A stretch of 23,062 bases of DNA from a virus, in IMG/VR virus record IMGVR_UViG_3300030107_002180, positions 1 through 23,062 of that record; one strand, written 5' to 3'. Position 1 is the first letter of the stretch. Each line of letters begins with the position of its first letter. Below, piece by piece: positions 1-8,716 of the stretch. The notes under the pieces are model-generated. The model was not told the origin of the DNA and searched no databases. It was given only the letters and a program-made list of their open reading frames with translations. The position numbers were made by a program, and so were the translations under genes.

Positions 1-3000
1 AGCAAAAGCATCTAACCCACCTGCTAATCGTATTTGATCTGCTGTAGGTGCTTGTGGTGGCATATATGCTTGTTGTAAAGGCTGTGATTGTTGGTCTGTT
101 CCCAATTCTCCTAGCCTTTGTTCCCCAAAAAAGTCTGTTCCTACAGGTTGTGGCTGTGGCGTTGCAAAACCTGTTTCTTGCTGTCCTAACTCATAAGGAA
201 ACATTTCTACTTGTTCCCATAGAGTTGTAATTTTTTTATTTGAACTATTACCCCCTAAAGAAGAGTATATGTTTTTTGTTTTATTTAAAGCGTCTTTAGT
301 AGCTTTTGGGGATATAGCTTTCCAAACACCATCAAACGTATTTAAAGGCATACCTTGTTCTTTTTTTACAGCCAAAAAAGCTGCACTTGCGTCTGCAGAA
401 TTTTTAGGAGAACTAAACCATTCATCTAACTGCTCATTAGACATACTAGTAAAATCAATACCTAATTTTCTACCTACATCAGCATAATTAGCTTTTCCTG
501 TTATATGAATAAAGGCTCTTCCTCTATATTTATACCCATCTTGTCCTCCCTGATTTCCCAACTTATCACCATACGCCACATTAAATAAAATAGGTACATT
601 TTCAGCTTTTACAGTCTGAGCATTAAGCCCTGTTCCTGGCGAACCTTTAGGTCTTAATATATGTTTAATTTGCTCGTATTTGTCTCGCCCAAAAGTTTTT
701 ATAAAACTAGCATGGCTATAGTTCATATTGTTTTCTATAAGTTTGCTAAATCCATCAGTTTCTTGATTTGCTTTTGCTATAACAGCATTATAATCAACAT
801 CATTAGAGTGCAATTTCATATTTGCCAAAGAAAGAGCTAATAGTTTTTCATTTCCTCCTAATTGATTAAAATTATTATTTTGATTTACTTTAAGAACAGT
901 TGGAGGCGAACTAAAATTAGATTGATTAACGGAAGACGTATCATAGCCACTCATATCCTGAGCATATGCACCCCAATTTAACCAAGGCATTGAGTAAGAG
1001 TCACTTTTCTTACCCTTTTTGTCGTCTTCCCCACCAAATAATTTTTTTGCTCCTGGAGAATCTGCAACCCACTTTCCAAAACCACTAACGCCATCACTAA
1101 TAACTCTCCAAATTTCTGCATTGGTCATACCGAGTTGTTTTTCTACTTTAGGTCCTTCTTTCTCTATCGTATTTTTTGCTTCTTCGGCTACGCTACCTTC
1201 CACCAAGTTAGGATACATAGGTCTTGAGCCTCCTTCTAAATCTGTTCCAAAGGCTTTCTCAGTTTGAGTTTTAGGCAAACTGTAGTCAGGACTTTCTGGC
1301 TCAAACGTAGACATGTCAAAACCTTTTTCCATACCTAGTGTTGGGTCTGCTGTAGTTGCATCATCTGCTAGTAAGTTAGGATACATTCTTCTAAAGTCTT
1401 CTCCACTCTCATAGCCCATGCGTGGGTTAGGGTCAAAGTATTTTTGTCCTTTTACCCAGTCTACCACAGTTTCTATTGCCCCTTTACTTTCAGGGGCTTC
1501 CGTTATAGTTCTAAGAGCAGACACTTCAGCGGCATTTAAAACTTTATTTGTTTCAGGGTTTACGCCTGATTTTAATAGTTCAAATGCTCTTTCCTTTATT
1601 TGCTTATCTTGCCTTCCCATTAACCACCCTAAAACAGGAACATTAGATAGTATTCTTCCACCAATGCTACTTCTTTGGTCACGTATCTTCTTTAAATCTA
1701 AAGGAGACATATCAGCTATAGAAGTAGATGTTGGTTGTTCTTCCCCTCTTAATGCTCTTGTTGCAGCATCCATAGACAAAGCACTCATGCCTGTTCCTGA
1801 CGTAGTTCTAGCTACTTCTGCTTCTCTTTCTTGTCTATCTCGTTCTGAAGCAGCAGGATCACCTACACCTCCACCCCCTGTAGAGGCAGAACCTCCTTCT
1901 AAAAAGTCAGGTGGAATGTACTGCATTGGTTGACCATTAAAGAAAGGTATAACAACTGTTCTACCTGTACGTGGGTTTGTAAAGTTTCTTAATTGAAAAC
2001 CTGTTCCTGAATAGCGAGAGCCAGAAGGGTATCTCTGATTAGGTACATAAGGAGACCCCATTACATCTGAGTATATGTCGCCTACCACTCCCCCTTCTTG
2101 AAAACCTTCTAATTCCTCAACAGCAAAAGGGAAAGGGTCTTCCTCTTGCTCTACAGGTTGTCCACCAATACGTCCATCAGCCTCCATTCTAGCCATACCC
2201 ATTTTAGCTTCGTCTCTTAGCTGTTCAAATGTTTGTATTCCGTGAAAGCGTACAACATCAGCAGGTACAACATACTCACCTTCACTAAGCATTGCAGGTA
2301 CATCATCTCTAACTTCTTCTGCCATACTACCTGATGGTACTTCGTTACCACTTACAGGGTCACGCTCTACACCGTCATCAGCGAGTACACCTCCCTCGTT
2401 CATAAACGCAAACTTCATTTGTTCCTGCATCGTAGCCCCACCTTTGTTAAATAATACTGGTCTTCCTTGAACCAGAGGTTTTTTTGTTTTAGGATCTTTT
2501 ATTTCCCTTAGATCCATTTTACGCATCTTCGCTATTCTTTCAGCACCTGTTTCAATAGGTTTTTTTGCAAATATCTGTTTTCCTATTTGTACAACAAAAG
2601 GAGAGTTAAACACTGGCATCTTAGTTTCTCTGTCGTAAAAAAAGCCACCTCTATCAGGATTATATCCTAAGTGCATAAAGTCATCATCATCAATAACAGC
2701 TTTGGCTACACTGTGTGCTTCCTCGTCTGTAAACATCTTTTTAGTTAACGGATTTTTAGAAACTGTTCCATTAATTGTGGCATGAGGAAACTTTTGCTCT
2801 ACACCTCTTGCTATGTCAAAAGAGGGCTTTGTAGGTGTAGGAAATTTTACATCCTGTATAACCATTGTCCTAGAAAAAATACTTTCTGCACCTTTTCCAT
2901 CCGGTTTCTTATACGTTATCTGTGGTACATAAACATCAAATCTGTTGTAAGCAGGTATGTCTAACCTAGCCATGACTTTATCACCTGCTTCTATTTTAGG

Positions 3001-3597
3001 TTTACCTTTTGGTATAGTTTTATCTAAGCCTATCATACCTTTGGCTCTTTTATTTTTGTCTAAAGCAAATATAGATTCTGTAAAAGTAGGTAATTCCTCT
3101 ACTTCATCAAACTTTTCTACATCGGCAAACGCAGTTTTTCTGAACTCCTTAGACGTTATTTTTCCTTCTTGTAATTCTAGTGCCTCTTTTTGAAACGGTC
3201 TTTTACCAGGATCATCCATCTTTCTAGTTTTTGACTGTGCTTTTTGTATGCCTTTTACGTAGTCTTCATCTGCCTCAAAAAGTTCTTCTGCAGTTTTCTT
3301 GTCTAGTTTTTCATCTACATTACCTCTGATAGCTTTGTAGTTAGCATTATTTTTAGTTAAAATATCTTCTTTAGTAAACTTTACTAGACCAGTTTTTTTA
3401 GCACCAACTTTTAGTGCCTTACCTATTACTCTTCCTACTCCAGGAACTAGTCCAACAGCTGCTGAGGCAGTTTCTAGTGCTGCTAAGGGTAAATTACCTG
3501 ATGCAAGAGCCTGTCCTGCACTTGCAACGTCCATTGCTGTTCCTACACCAGGTAAAAATCCTGCTGCCTCTTTAGCTAATGCTTTAGCTTTTGCCAT
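1..3597 (-). CDS. Large virion-associated protein with GH19 lysozyme/chitinase-like domain (C-terminus cut by window edge)
   Basis: An open frame runs from ATG at 3597 to the left edge without a stop, giving 1199 residues and no C-terminus. Residues 1-75 are Ala/Gly-rich and hydrophobic (FLPGVGTAMDVASAG, LVPGVGRVIGKALKV). Around 190-335 a stretch including RLDIPAYNRF (about 211-220) and FMHLGYNPDRGGFFYDR (about 307-323) resembles, from memory, segments of phage 'large polyvalent proteins'. Around 395-475 lies a motif familiar from marine phages (MNEGGVLADDGVERDP, then AMLSEGEYVVPADVV). Residues about 910-1130 match the GH19 fold: the catalytic-Glu region QETDGFSKLIEN (Glu946), NMNYS, and YKYRGRAFIHITGKANY at 1022-1038. 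GH19 enzymes cleave beta-1,4 bonds of peptidoglycan or chitin. The gene overlaps the upstream 66-aa gene by 14 bases and lies after the portal, so a virion or internal protein that opens the cell wall at entry is likely. A long linear endolysin is less likely. Confidence 0.8.
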   Translation of the reverse strand, partial: MAKAKALAKEAAGFLPGVGTAMDVASAGQALASGNLPLAALETASAAVGLVPGVGRVIGKALKVGAKKTGLVKFTKEDILTKNNANYKAIRGNVDEKLDKKTAEELFEADEDYVKGIQKAQSKTRKMDDPGKRPFQKEALELQEGKITSKEFRKTAFADVEKFDEVEELPTFTESIFALDKNKRAKGMIGLDKTIPKGKPKIEAGDKVMARLDIPAYNRFDVYVPQITYKKPDGKGAESIFSRTMVIQDVKFPTPTKPSFDIARGVEQKFPHATINGTVSKNPLTKKMFTDEEAHSVAKAVIDDDDFMHLGYNPDRGGFFYDRETKMPVFNSPFVVQIGKQIFAKKPIETGAERIAKMRKMDLREIKDPKTKKPLVQGRPVLFNKGGATMQEQMKFAFMNEGGVLADDGVERDPVSGNEVPSGSMAEEVRDDVPAMLSEGEYVVPADVVRFHGIQTFEQLRDEAKMGMARMEADGRIGGQPVEQEEDPFPFAVEELEGFQEGGVVGDIYSDVMGSPYVPNQRYPSGSRYSGTGFQLRNFTNPRTGRTVVIPFFNGQPMQYIPPDFLEGGSASTGGGGVGDPAASERDRQEREAEVARTTSGTGMSALSMDAATRALRGEEQPTSTSIADMSPLDLKKIRDQRSSIGGRILSNVPVLGWLMGRQDKQIKERAFELLKSGVNPETNKVLNAAEVSALRTITEAPESKGAIETVVDWVKGQKYFDPNPRMGYESGEDFRRMYPNLLADDATTADPTLGMEKGFDMSTFEPESPDYSLPKTQTEKAFGTDLEGGSRPMYPNLVEGSVAEEAKNTIEKEGPKVEKQLGMTNAEIWRVISDGVSGFGKWVADSPGAKKLFGGEDDKKGKKSDSYSMPWLNWGAYAQDMSGYDTSSVNQSNFSSPPTVLKVNQNNNFNQLGGNEKLLALSLANMKLHSNDVDYNAVIAKANQETDGFSKLIENNMNYSHASFIKTFGRDKYEQIKHILRPKGSPGTGLNAQTVKAENVPILFNVAYGDKLGNQGGQDGYKYRGRAFIHITGKANYADVGRKLGIDFTSMSNEQLDEWFSSPKNSADASAAFLAVKKEQGMPLNTFDGVWKAISPKATKDALNKTKNIYSSLGGNSSNKKITTLWEQVEMFPYELGQQETGFATPQPQPVGTDFFGEQRLGELGTDQQSQPLQQAYMPPQAPTADQIRLAGGLDAFA

Positions 3598-3784
3598 TAT
3601 TCATCATGTCCCTCAGTTGCATCAACCGTCTAAGAGCAGAAATGCCTCCCTGCAATCTGTACATGTCAGATGGTTTTTCTGTCTGTTCCATTGTGCGTTG
3701 ATAATTCATTATAGATCTTTGTAGCTCCTCTACGAAAGCATCCCATAGTTCTTTGTTATTCGTTAACTCTTTAATTTTAGACAT
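3584..3784 (-). CDS. Hypothetical small protein between portal and virion lysozyme
   Basis: This 66-residue protein starts MSKIKELTNNKELWDAF and is predicted to be almost entirely helical, with many Gln, Met and Arg residues in its second half (QGGISALRRLMQLRDMM). Its ATG overlaps the portal stop by 8 bases (ATGTCTAA), so it is probably translated by coupling to the portal, and its own stop lies inside the next gene. I do not recognise a family. The position directly after the portal suggests a head-assembly or connector accessory role, but that is inference from context only. Confidence 0.75.
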   Translation of the reverse strand: MSKIKELTNNKELWDAFVEELQRSIMNYQRTMEQTEKPSDMYRLQGGISALRRLMQLRDMMNNGKS

Positions 3785-5897
3785 TACCTGTAAATCCTTG
3801 TTCTCCTGGTGCAGGGGCTGTGCCTGTACCTATTTGTGCTCCCCCTCCTCCTGAGGTATCCTGAACATTAGCTCCTGCAGGTGCAGGGGGTGCTCCTCCT
3901 TCAGGGGGCTGTGGAACTTGTTCTTGCTGTGGTGGTTGTTCAGCCTGAAACTTCTTAAATATCTCAGCCTGTATCACAGCATCTTGCAGACTATTTGTAA
4001 CCTTGTTTGGGTCAAGATCCATAGCCTTTGCAATTTCTCTAATAATATAATCCATTTTAGCAAAAGGTGCAAGAGAAGGATTAGATGCAACTTGTAGGAA
4101 TTGCATAAGTCGTTGGCTTCTTACTTCGTTTGCCATTAAGCTTTCTGTACCTTGTGCTCTAACTTCAAGGTCGCCCTTAATGGTTTCATCAAAATCAAAC
4201 TGCATATTAAAGCTAAAGAAGGCTTTACCCATTGGGGCTAATAAATAGTCGTCTACATTCTTTACAACATTTCGTATAGAGCCATTTGCTGCAGACATAA
4301 GCATAGATATACCAGAAGCTGTACGTCCTACACCTTGTACGCCAGTTTGTCCATGAGCAAAGGACGGAAAGCCGGTACTCTCGTCAGCTAACACTCTAGC
4401 CTTATCAAAGAGTTGCATATTCTCTCCTGCCACGTTTGGAAACTTTGTACCAAAGATAGCTTGACCTGGAGCACCTCCTTGTCGTCTAAATATTTTTCCT
4501 GGATACACACTAAGGTCTTGCCCTGGAACAAGGTTTGTTTCGTCTACTTCAATTACAAGATTACCACTAAGAGCAGCGTTATCAATCGCCATACGCATAA
4601 AGCCGTTCATAAGGGTCTGCGTATCATCCATGTTCTCTGCTATACCTACACCAAAGAAACTATATGGGTTATGCTCATAAGGCACAGCGTAGTAAGGTAT
4701 TCTTACAGGCTTGAAGGGGTTGAGCACCAGTCGAAGCACTTTGTCCTGACATATCCATATATTACAATTAATTTGGTCAAGGTCAACCAATTCTGCAGGA
4801 ACATCTATTCCGTTCTGCTCTAGCTTTTCTGCGTCAACGTGCCCCCAAAACTCTAATACCTCAAATCTCTCTGTTGAATTTTCAATAGTAAAGTCCTTCA
4901 TGTCGTCTTCCCAATACTTCTTGTCGTAACTTGTGCCCATTTCAATGCACATGTCAATACATTCATCTCTGAAGTAAGGTCTGTTCTTTAAAGCTCTAAG
5001 TTGAGTACGTGAAAGTTTGTGACGTTCTACCACATATTCAGCTTCGTCCATATTGGACGCATCAGGGTCAGGGTAGAAATTCCAAATAGAAACATGGTTA
5101 GTTGACGGAACAGTTTTGACAAGAGGGTCATACTCTCCGTCTTCTGTCCAATTAGGATACTCTTTGTCTAACGCAAAAGGACCTTTCATAATGCCAGTAC
5201 CAAATAATGACATTTCAAAAGCTGTGTTGCGAAGTTGTTTGTTTGCTCCTGACTCTTCTAATTGGTCAAGAATTTTCTTTTCCATCTTCTTTGCCGCAAT
5301 CATTGCAGGGTGGAAAGTAACCGTTGTGTTTGTCTTGCCGTCTCCTTCTATAATCTTATCAGAGACACCATTAAGTTTATTCTTTGCCGCTCCCAAACGG
5401 TTTTGCAAATCCTGAAGAGTTTCTCCTGGTTGAAGTTCTGCATTAGGTTTAAACAAATAAGGTTCAGCAGGAGTTTCTTCAAACGCCTGTCTAAGCTCGT
5501 CCTGCCCTTTTTCTGCGTTAGGGTCTATATTAATATGTACGGATTCAGCTACTCCGTCAGGCAATGTAGTAGGGTTAACTGTAAGAGGAAAAGAAGAGTT
5601 ACCAAACAAAACGTCAATTATTTGACCATATGCTGCTAATGTCTTGGTTTTTGTTACCTTTACAAATACTCGTGACTTTTCTGTTTCTGTAAACTGAACA
5701 TCAGGACCATATAGTCCTCTGTAGTTTCTATATGCTTTTAACCACCGTGTTTCGTCTTGAAGCCTTACATCTTCGGCTCTTTTAAACCTCTCATTTACGT
5801 AAGCAACTATACCTGATTCTGAGGTAAGTGCAGGGTCATTATCTTCAATGACGGTAACTCCGTCTGTGTCAAATGCTACTTCATTATCTTCTGCCAT
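3777..5897 (-). CDS. Portal (head-tail connector) protein
   Basis: The 706-residue product has the size and layout of P22-type portals: the dodecameric ring at the capsid vertex through which DNA is packaged and ejected. Recognisable stretches are SRVFVKVTKTKTLAAYGQI (75-93), the family-like FYPDPDA (274-280) followed by EAEYVVERHKLSRTQL, and PYYAVPYEHNPYSFFG with GIAENMDDTQTLMN (about 405-445), typical of the portal core. The last 60 residues are a low-complexity Pro/Gln/Gly/Ala tail. The gene starts 2 bases after the terL stop and is immediately upstream of a small ORF, the usual terminase-portal order. The ribosome site is weak, so coupling to terL translation is likely. The family call rests on recognition of these segments and on context. 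Confidence 0.9.
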   Translation of the reverse strand: MAEDNEVAFDTDGVTVIEDNDPALTSESGIVAYVNERFKRAEDVRLQDETRWLKAYRNYRGLYGPDVQFTETEKSRVFVKVTKTKTLAAYGQIIDVLFGNSSFPLTVNPTTLPDGVAESVHINIDPNAEKGQDELRQAFEETPAEPYLFKPNAELQPGETLQDLQNRLGAAKNKLNGVSDKIIEGDGKTNTTVTFHPAMIAAKKMEKKILDQLEESGANKQLRNTAFEMSLFGTGIMKGPFALDKEYPNWTEDGEYDPLVKTVPSTNHVSIWNFYPDPDASNMDEAEYVVERHKLSRTQLRALKNRPYFRDECIDMCIEMGTSYDKKYWEDDMKDFTIENSTERFEVLEFWGHVDAEKLEQNGIDVPAELVDLDQINCNIWICQDKVLRLVLNPFKPVRIPYYAVPYEHNPYSFFGVGIAENMDDTQTLMNGFMRMAIDNAALSGNLVIEVDETNLVPGQDLSVYPGKIFRRQGGAPGQAIFGTKFPNVAGENMQLFDKARVLADESTGFPSFAHGQTGVQGVGRTASGISMLMSAANGSIRNVVKNVDDYLLAPMGKAFFSFNMQFDFDETIKGDLEVRAQGTESLMANEVRSQRLMQFLQVASNPSLAPFAKMDYIIREIAKAMDLDPNKVTNSLQDAVIQAEIFKKFQAEQPPQQEQVPQPPEGGAPPAPAGANVQDTSGGGGAQIGTGTAPAPGEQGFTGNV

Positions 5898-5899
5898 AT

Positions 5900-7477
5900 T
5901 TAATATCCAAAACTAGGGTCGGCTACTTGAAAGCCAGTTCTTTGATTAACAGGGTTATAATCCCATATATTACTTCGAGGTCGTGTCATAATGCCGTATC
6001 TAAGAGCATCATACATGTGATCCATACTATTTGTATCTACATCCTCTAAGTTCTTTTTGTCCAACGGTAAGGTTGGCAGTTGAGAGATAAGGTGTGTACA
6101 TGTATTGAAAATAACCAAGCGAGGTTCTTCAGTATGCTCGTCAACTTGCAATCGTCTATGTAATTCGTTTTTCCCTGCAACTCTACTTCCTTTACTTCTA
6201 TCTGAAGGTCGCCACTTACACCCTCTTACAATCATTTGTTCTGCTAGGCTAGGACCAGTGTCTCCCCTTTTGTGCCATAAACTGCTGTCTAACACTCCGT
6301 ATTGTATCGTACCATCGTCTTCTTCTAGCTGAAGTATCTGATCGGCTAAGTCTGCAGCAAGAACCTTTGAAACCTGTAACTCCCTGTAAACGACTAATTG
6401 TTCAGCAGGAGTTATAGCCATCCACACCACAGCCGAATAACTTCCGTATCCGTAGTCACATGCCCTGAACTTTCTCCAATTACTAGGAATTTTATACGGT
6501 TCAGTAACATGTATCTGCCTATTAAACTCAGGGAAGGCAGCCCCTTCTGCTACGTCCCAGTTACCGTCAAGCAACTGTTTTCTTTGATGCTCAGGCAGAG
6601 ACAGCAGCATTGCCTCGTAGTCGCCTGATTCAGCTAGATAAGGGTTGTCAAACAAATTAGCAGGTATAAACCTACGTCTGAATAAAGGTTCACCCTCTCT
6701 GCTATGACCTTTTGGAAATGTAATAACATTGCCTGTTTCTGTGTTTGTAGCCCAGAACGATTGGTTTGGTGGCGAAGGGTCTATAAAAGTCTTCTTGACC
6801 CAATGATGCCCCACTCCTCCTGGGTTTGTTGTCGCCCTCATGTACAGTCCTAACGATTGGTCTGCACTTCTGAGTCGTGAACGCATATAGTCCCATGCGT
6901 AAGGTGTCGCCCACTGTGTTAATTCGTCAAAGCCAATCCAGTTAAAGGCTTGACCTTGATATCGCATTACGTCTGTATCACGGTCTAGGTAAGACATCCA
7001 CAGTCGTCCCCCCTTAGGACTTACCCACTGTGACTTTCTTTCTGACCACTTTATTCCTGGAATTGCCTTAGGGTACAACTCCTGTGATTTCTGTATCAGT
7101 TCCCTCAATTCTTCGGTGGTGTGTCGAACAAGTAGCCCACTAAAGTTAGGGTTGTTCAATCCACGCAGAGGGTCAGCTAACATGGCAAACGATTTGCCTC
7201 CTCCTGCTGCTCCACCGTATAAGACTTCCCTTTCAGAGGATGCTAAGAAGTCTGTTTGAGGTCCTTCATTCGATTTAAAAACAACGTAGTCTTCCGACTG
7301 AGGCTGCTGACTTAACTTTATTTCTGGAAGTGTCTCCTCTTTAGGAGAACTTACTACTTTAGGTGACGTAACTTCCTGTGCGTTCTTCTTCGAGCTTACT
7401 GATTTCTTTGATCGCCTTTTCGAGCCTTCTGGTAAGCTCCCTCTTAATCTTAACTGATTTCTTACGTTTTCGTTCAA
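5900..7477 (-). CDS. terL: Terminase large subunit (packaging ATPase/nuclease)
   Basis: The 525-residue protein drives DNA packaging into the prohead through the portal and cuts concatemers. The ATPase half shows Walker A GGAAGGGKS (88-96), Walker B WIGFDEL (D184, E185) and the coupling motif ATTNPGG (215-221). The nuclease half has an RNase H-like acidic triad: D341 in ACDYGYG, D397 in GVLDSSLW, and D486/D490 in MDHMYDALRYG. The first 60 residues are a Lys/Ser-rich linker. The only start that keeps Walker A is TTG at 7477, because the next in-frame ATG lies after it. Hence the gene overlaps the upstream HTH-like gene by 119 bases. The ribosome site is poor (AGAAAAGAATAGAAG), suggesting coupling or another initiation route. 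Confidence 0.95.
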   Translation of the reverse strand: MNENVRNQLRLRGSLPEGSKRRSKKSVSSKKNAQEVTSPKVVSSPKEETLPEIKLSQQPQSEDYVVFKSNEGPQTDFLASSEREVLYGGAAGGGKSFAMLADPLRGLNNPNFSGLLVRHTTEELRELIQKSQELYPKAIPGIKWSERKSQWVSPKGGRLWMSYLDRDTDVMRYQGQAFNWIGFDELTQWATPYAWDYMRSRLRSADQSLGLYMRATTNPGGVGHHWVKKTFIDPSPPNQSFWATNTETGNVITFPKGHSREGEPLFRRRFIPANLFDNPYLAESGDYEAMLLSLPEHQRKQLLDGNWDVAEGAAFPEFNRQIHVTEPYKIPSNWRKFRACDYGYGSYSAVVWMAITPAEQLVVYRELQVSKVLAADLADQILQLEEDDGTIQYGVLDSSLWHKRGDTGPSLAEQMIVRGCKWRPSDRSKGSRVAGKNELHRRLQVDEHTEEPRLVIFNTCTHLISQLPTLPLDKKNLEDVDTNSMDHMYDALRYGIMTRPRSNIWDYNPVNQRTGFQVADPSFGY

Positions 7478-7754
7478 CTTCTATTCTTTTCTTTAGACCC
7501 ATGTGCGTAATAGTACGTCCTGTTTCTTTACTGAGCCAGTTTGCAACCTCTCTGTAGCTATACTGAATAAGGTGCTTTTTTGCCTGTTCTAATGCGTCTA
7601 ACTCTTCTTGTATAGGCAGTAAATAGTCTTTGTCTTCAGGGTCTTCTCTATATCCAAAGGGTATAGTTCGTGCTACTCTAGGAATACGAGTCCATTCTTT
7701 AATATCAACATCAGGTTTTGGTAGTGTCCAATACCCTAAGTCTCTTTTATTCAT
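7359..7754 (-). CDS. HTH-like packaging-associated protein between terS and terL
   Basis: A 131-residue protein read from ATG at 7754, chosen because GAAGG sits just upstream and the start overlaps the terS stop by 8 bases (ATGAATAA). A longer frame to 7781 would lie inside terS. The middle (IQEELDALEQAKKHLIQYSYREVANWLSKETG) reads like a short helix-turn-helix with the pattern 'reiteration of sequence, wing, TITHMGLKKRI'. The last 50 residues are strongly basic and likely coiled coil (KKSVKIKRELTRRLEKAIKEI). Similar proteins occur beside terminases in marine phages, from memory. A DNA-binding helper of packaging, or a second small-terminase-like protein, is the best guess. Its last 39 codons are dual-coding with terL. 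Confidence 0.8.
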   Translation of the reverse strand: MNKRDLGYWTLPKPDVDIKEWTRIPRVARTIPFGYREDPEDKDYLLPIQEELDALEQAKKHLIQYSYREVANWLSKETGRTITHMGLKKRIEVERKRKKSVKIKRELTRRLEKAIKEISKLEEERTGSYVT

Positions 7755-8115
7755 TTTTTCCTTCTTTAGCAGGAAGAACAAACAGTCCCCCTGAGGATTC
7801 TACATTTACTTTTTCTGTTTTAGTTAGTCCTGCTCTATCTAATAGGTCCTTAGCCGCAGTCATCTTATCTCTTATGCCTAGCTCTGTGGGATCAATAAGT
7901 GCGTTACCCATTGCCATCGCAGCCTTTGGTGCAACGTAAGCCATATACTCTTTAGTGGCTTCCATTATTTCATCCTTTAAAGGTTTAACAACTTCAGACA
8001 ATCTTGTTTCATCAGAGTACCCTGCTAATTTCTTAGCCATAGACGCATCTCCCCCTGCCTCATCAAATAAAGCAGATAAAAACTTTTGTTGTTTTTCAGT
8101 CAGATTTTTTGTCAT
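7747..8115 (-). CDS. terS: Terminase small subunit
   Basis: This 122-residue protein begins with LTEKQQKFLSALFDEAGGDA followed by KKLAGYSD, the N-terminal DNA-binding pattern of small terminases (Terminase_2/Nu1-like: 'LTeKQ..F...y...gn...Aa..AGYs'). The middle (EYMAYVAPKAAMAMGNALIDP, then KMTAAKDLLDRAGL) matches the helical oligomerisation region, and the C-terminal GLFVLPAKEG is a common tail of this family. TerS recognises phage DNA and loads TerL, encoded two genes on. It overlaps the preceding zinc-finger gene by 20 bases and the following HTH-like gene by 8 bases. Confidence 0.88.
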   Translation of the reverse strand: MTKNLTEKQQKFLSALFDEAGGDASMAKKLAGYSDETRLSEVVKPLKDEIMEATKEYMAYVAPKAAMAMGNALIDPTELGIRDKMTAAKDLLDRAGLTKTEKVNVESSGGLFVLPAKEGKNE

Positions 8116-8284
8116 GTTCTTTCTTCTTTTCTTCTTCTATAACTTTGTCTACCCAATCACCATTCTCAGCAGCTGTTTCGCACATTACGCAGCTTGGAGC
8201 TATATACTTATGCCCACATACATCGCAGACAACCATCTTACCTATTACAGGGTAAGGACCAAAAGGGTATGGATTTTTTGACAT
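8096..8284 (-). CDS. Small zinc-finger protein
   Basis: A 62-residue protein with two CxxC pairs (C20-C23 and C32-C35) that can form one zinc ribbon, followed by a highly charged tail (VIEEEKKKEHDKKSD). There is no recognisable catalytic domain. It lies directly upstream of terS and overlaps it by 20 bases. The ribosome site is weak, so translation may be coupled to the preceding gene, which ends two bases before its ATG. A nucleic-acid- or protein-binding accessory of packaging is possible but not shown. Confidence 0.7.
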   Translation of the reverse strand: MSKNPYPFGPYPVIGKMVVCDVCGHKYIAPSCVMCETAAENGDWVDKVIEEEKKKEHDKKSD

Positions 8285-8286
8285 TT

Positions 8287-8559
8287 TTAAGTGTCAAGTT
8301 CCTTTATATTTTGTTCCACCAAGAATTTCTCAACATTCTTTTCATGTACGCATAAAAGCTTTTCAAAAGGTCTATTAGCCCCATATTGATTAACCAATGC
8401 TTTTACAATAGGAAGAGGGTTATCTCGTACATATTCTCTACACTCCACTGAACTGTGGAAGTGACCGTGTTCTTTCGGTTCTTTAAATATAAATACGTCC
8501 TTCGTACCATCCGAATATATTCCTGCCATAATAGCTACGATAAACCAACCTTCTAACAT
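8287..8559 (-). CDS. Conserved hypothetical protein
   Basis: A 90-residue product. The first 13 residues are hydrophobic (WFIVAIMAGIY), followed by a soluble mixed segment with FIFKEPKEHGHFHSSVECREYV. I recall similar proteins in marine phages without an assigned function. An internal ATG at residue 11 (MAGIYSDG) is an alternative start, but neither start has a good ribosome site. The upstream start at 8559 follows the previous stop closely and is preferred. Confidence 0.65.
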   Translation of the reverse strand: MLEGWFIVAIMAGIYSDGTKDVFIFKEPKEHGHFHSSVECREYVRDNPLPIVKALVNQYGANRPFEKLLCVHEKNVEKFLVEQNIKELDT

Positions 8560-8565
8560 AGGTTA

Positions 8566-8715
8566 TTATTTTTTCTTCTTTGCCAAGCCGCCCTTACGCA
8601 TCAGGACATCCATAAGTTTGCCTGTCTTAGAGCTTTTCTTCTTTGCCATTGCTTTTTTAGCCATTGCTTTACCCTTAGCTGTGTAAGGGTAGTGTCTGTT
8701 TCCTACCTGAGGCAT
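8566..8715 (-). CDS. Very small Lys-rich basic protein
   Basis: A 49-residue open frame starting MPQVGNRHYPYTAKGKAMAK and ending in GGLAKKKK. About one residue in three is Lys or Arg. The start pattern (MPxVGNxxxPYTxKG) is one I associate with short basic proteins in marine phage late operons. ATG lies one base after the preceding stop (TAATATG) and GGAG is just upstream, so it fits the operon perfectly. It may bind DNA or be a minor virion component. Function unknown. Confidence 0.75.
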   Translation of the reverse strand: MPQVGNRHYPYTAKGKAMAKKAMAKKKSSKTGKLMDVLMRKGGLAKKKK

Positions 8716-8716
8716 A

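Noticed and set aside
1418-1933. 171-codon plus-strand frame opposite the large virion protein
   Set aside because: Shadow of the long minus frame, with no ribosome site and low-complexity Ser/Pro content.
4413-4823. 136-codon plus-strand frame inside the portal gene
   Set aside because: Antisense shadow of a well-supported portal; composition is Cys/His/Ser-rich nonsense typical of shadows.
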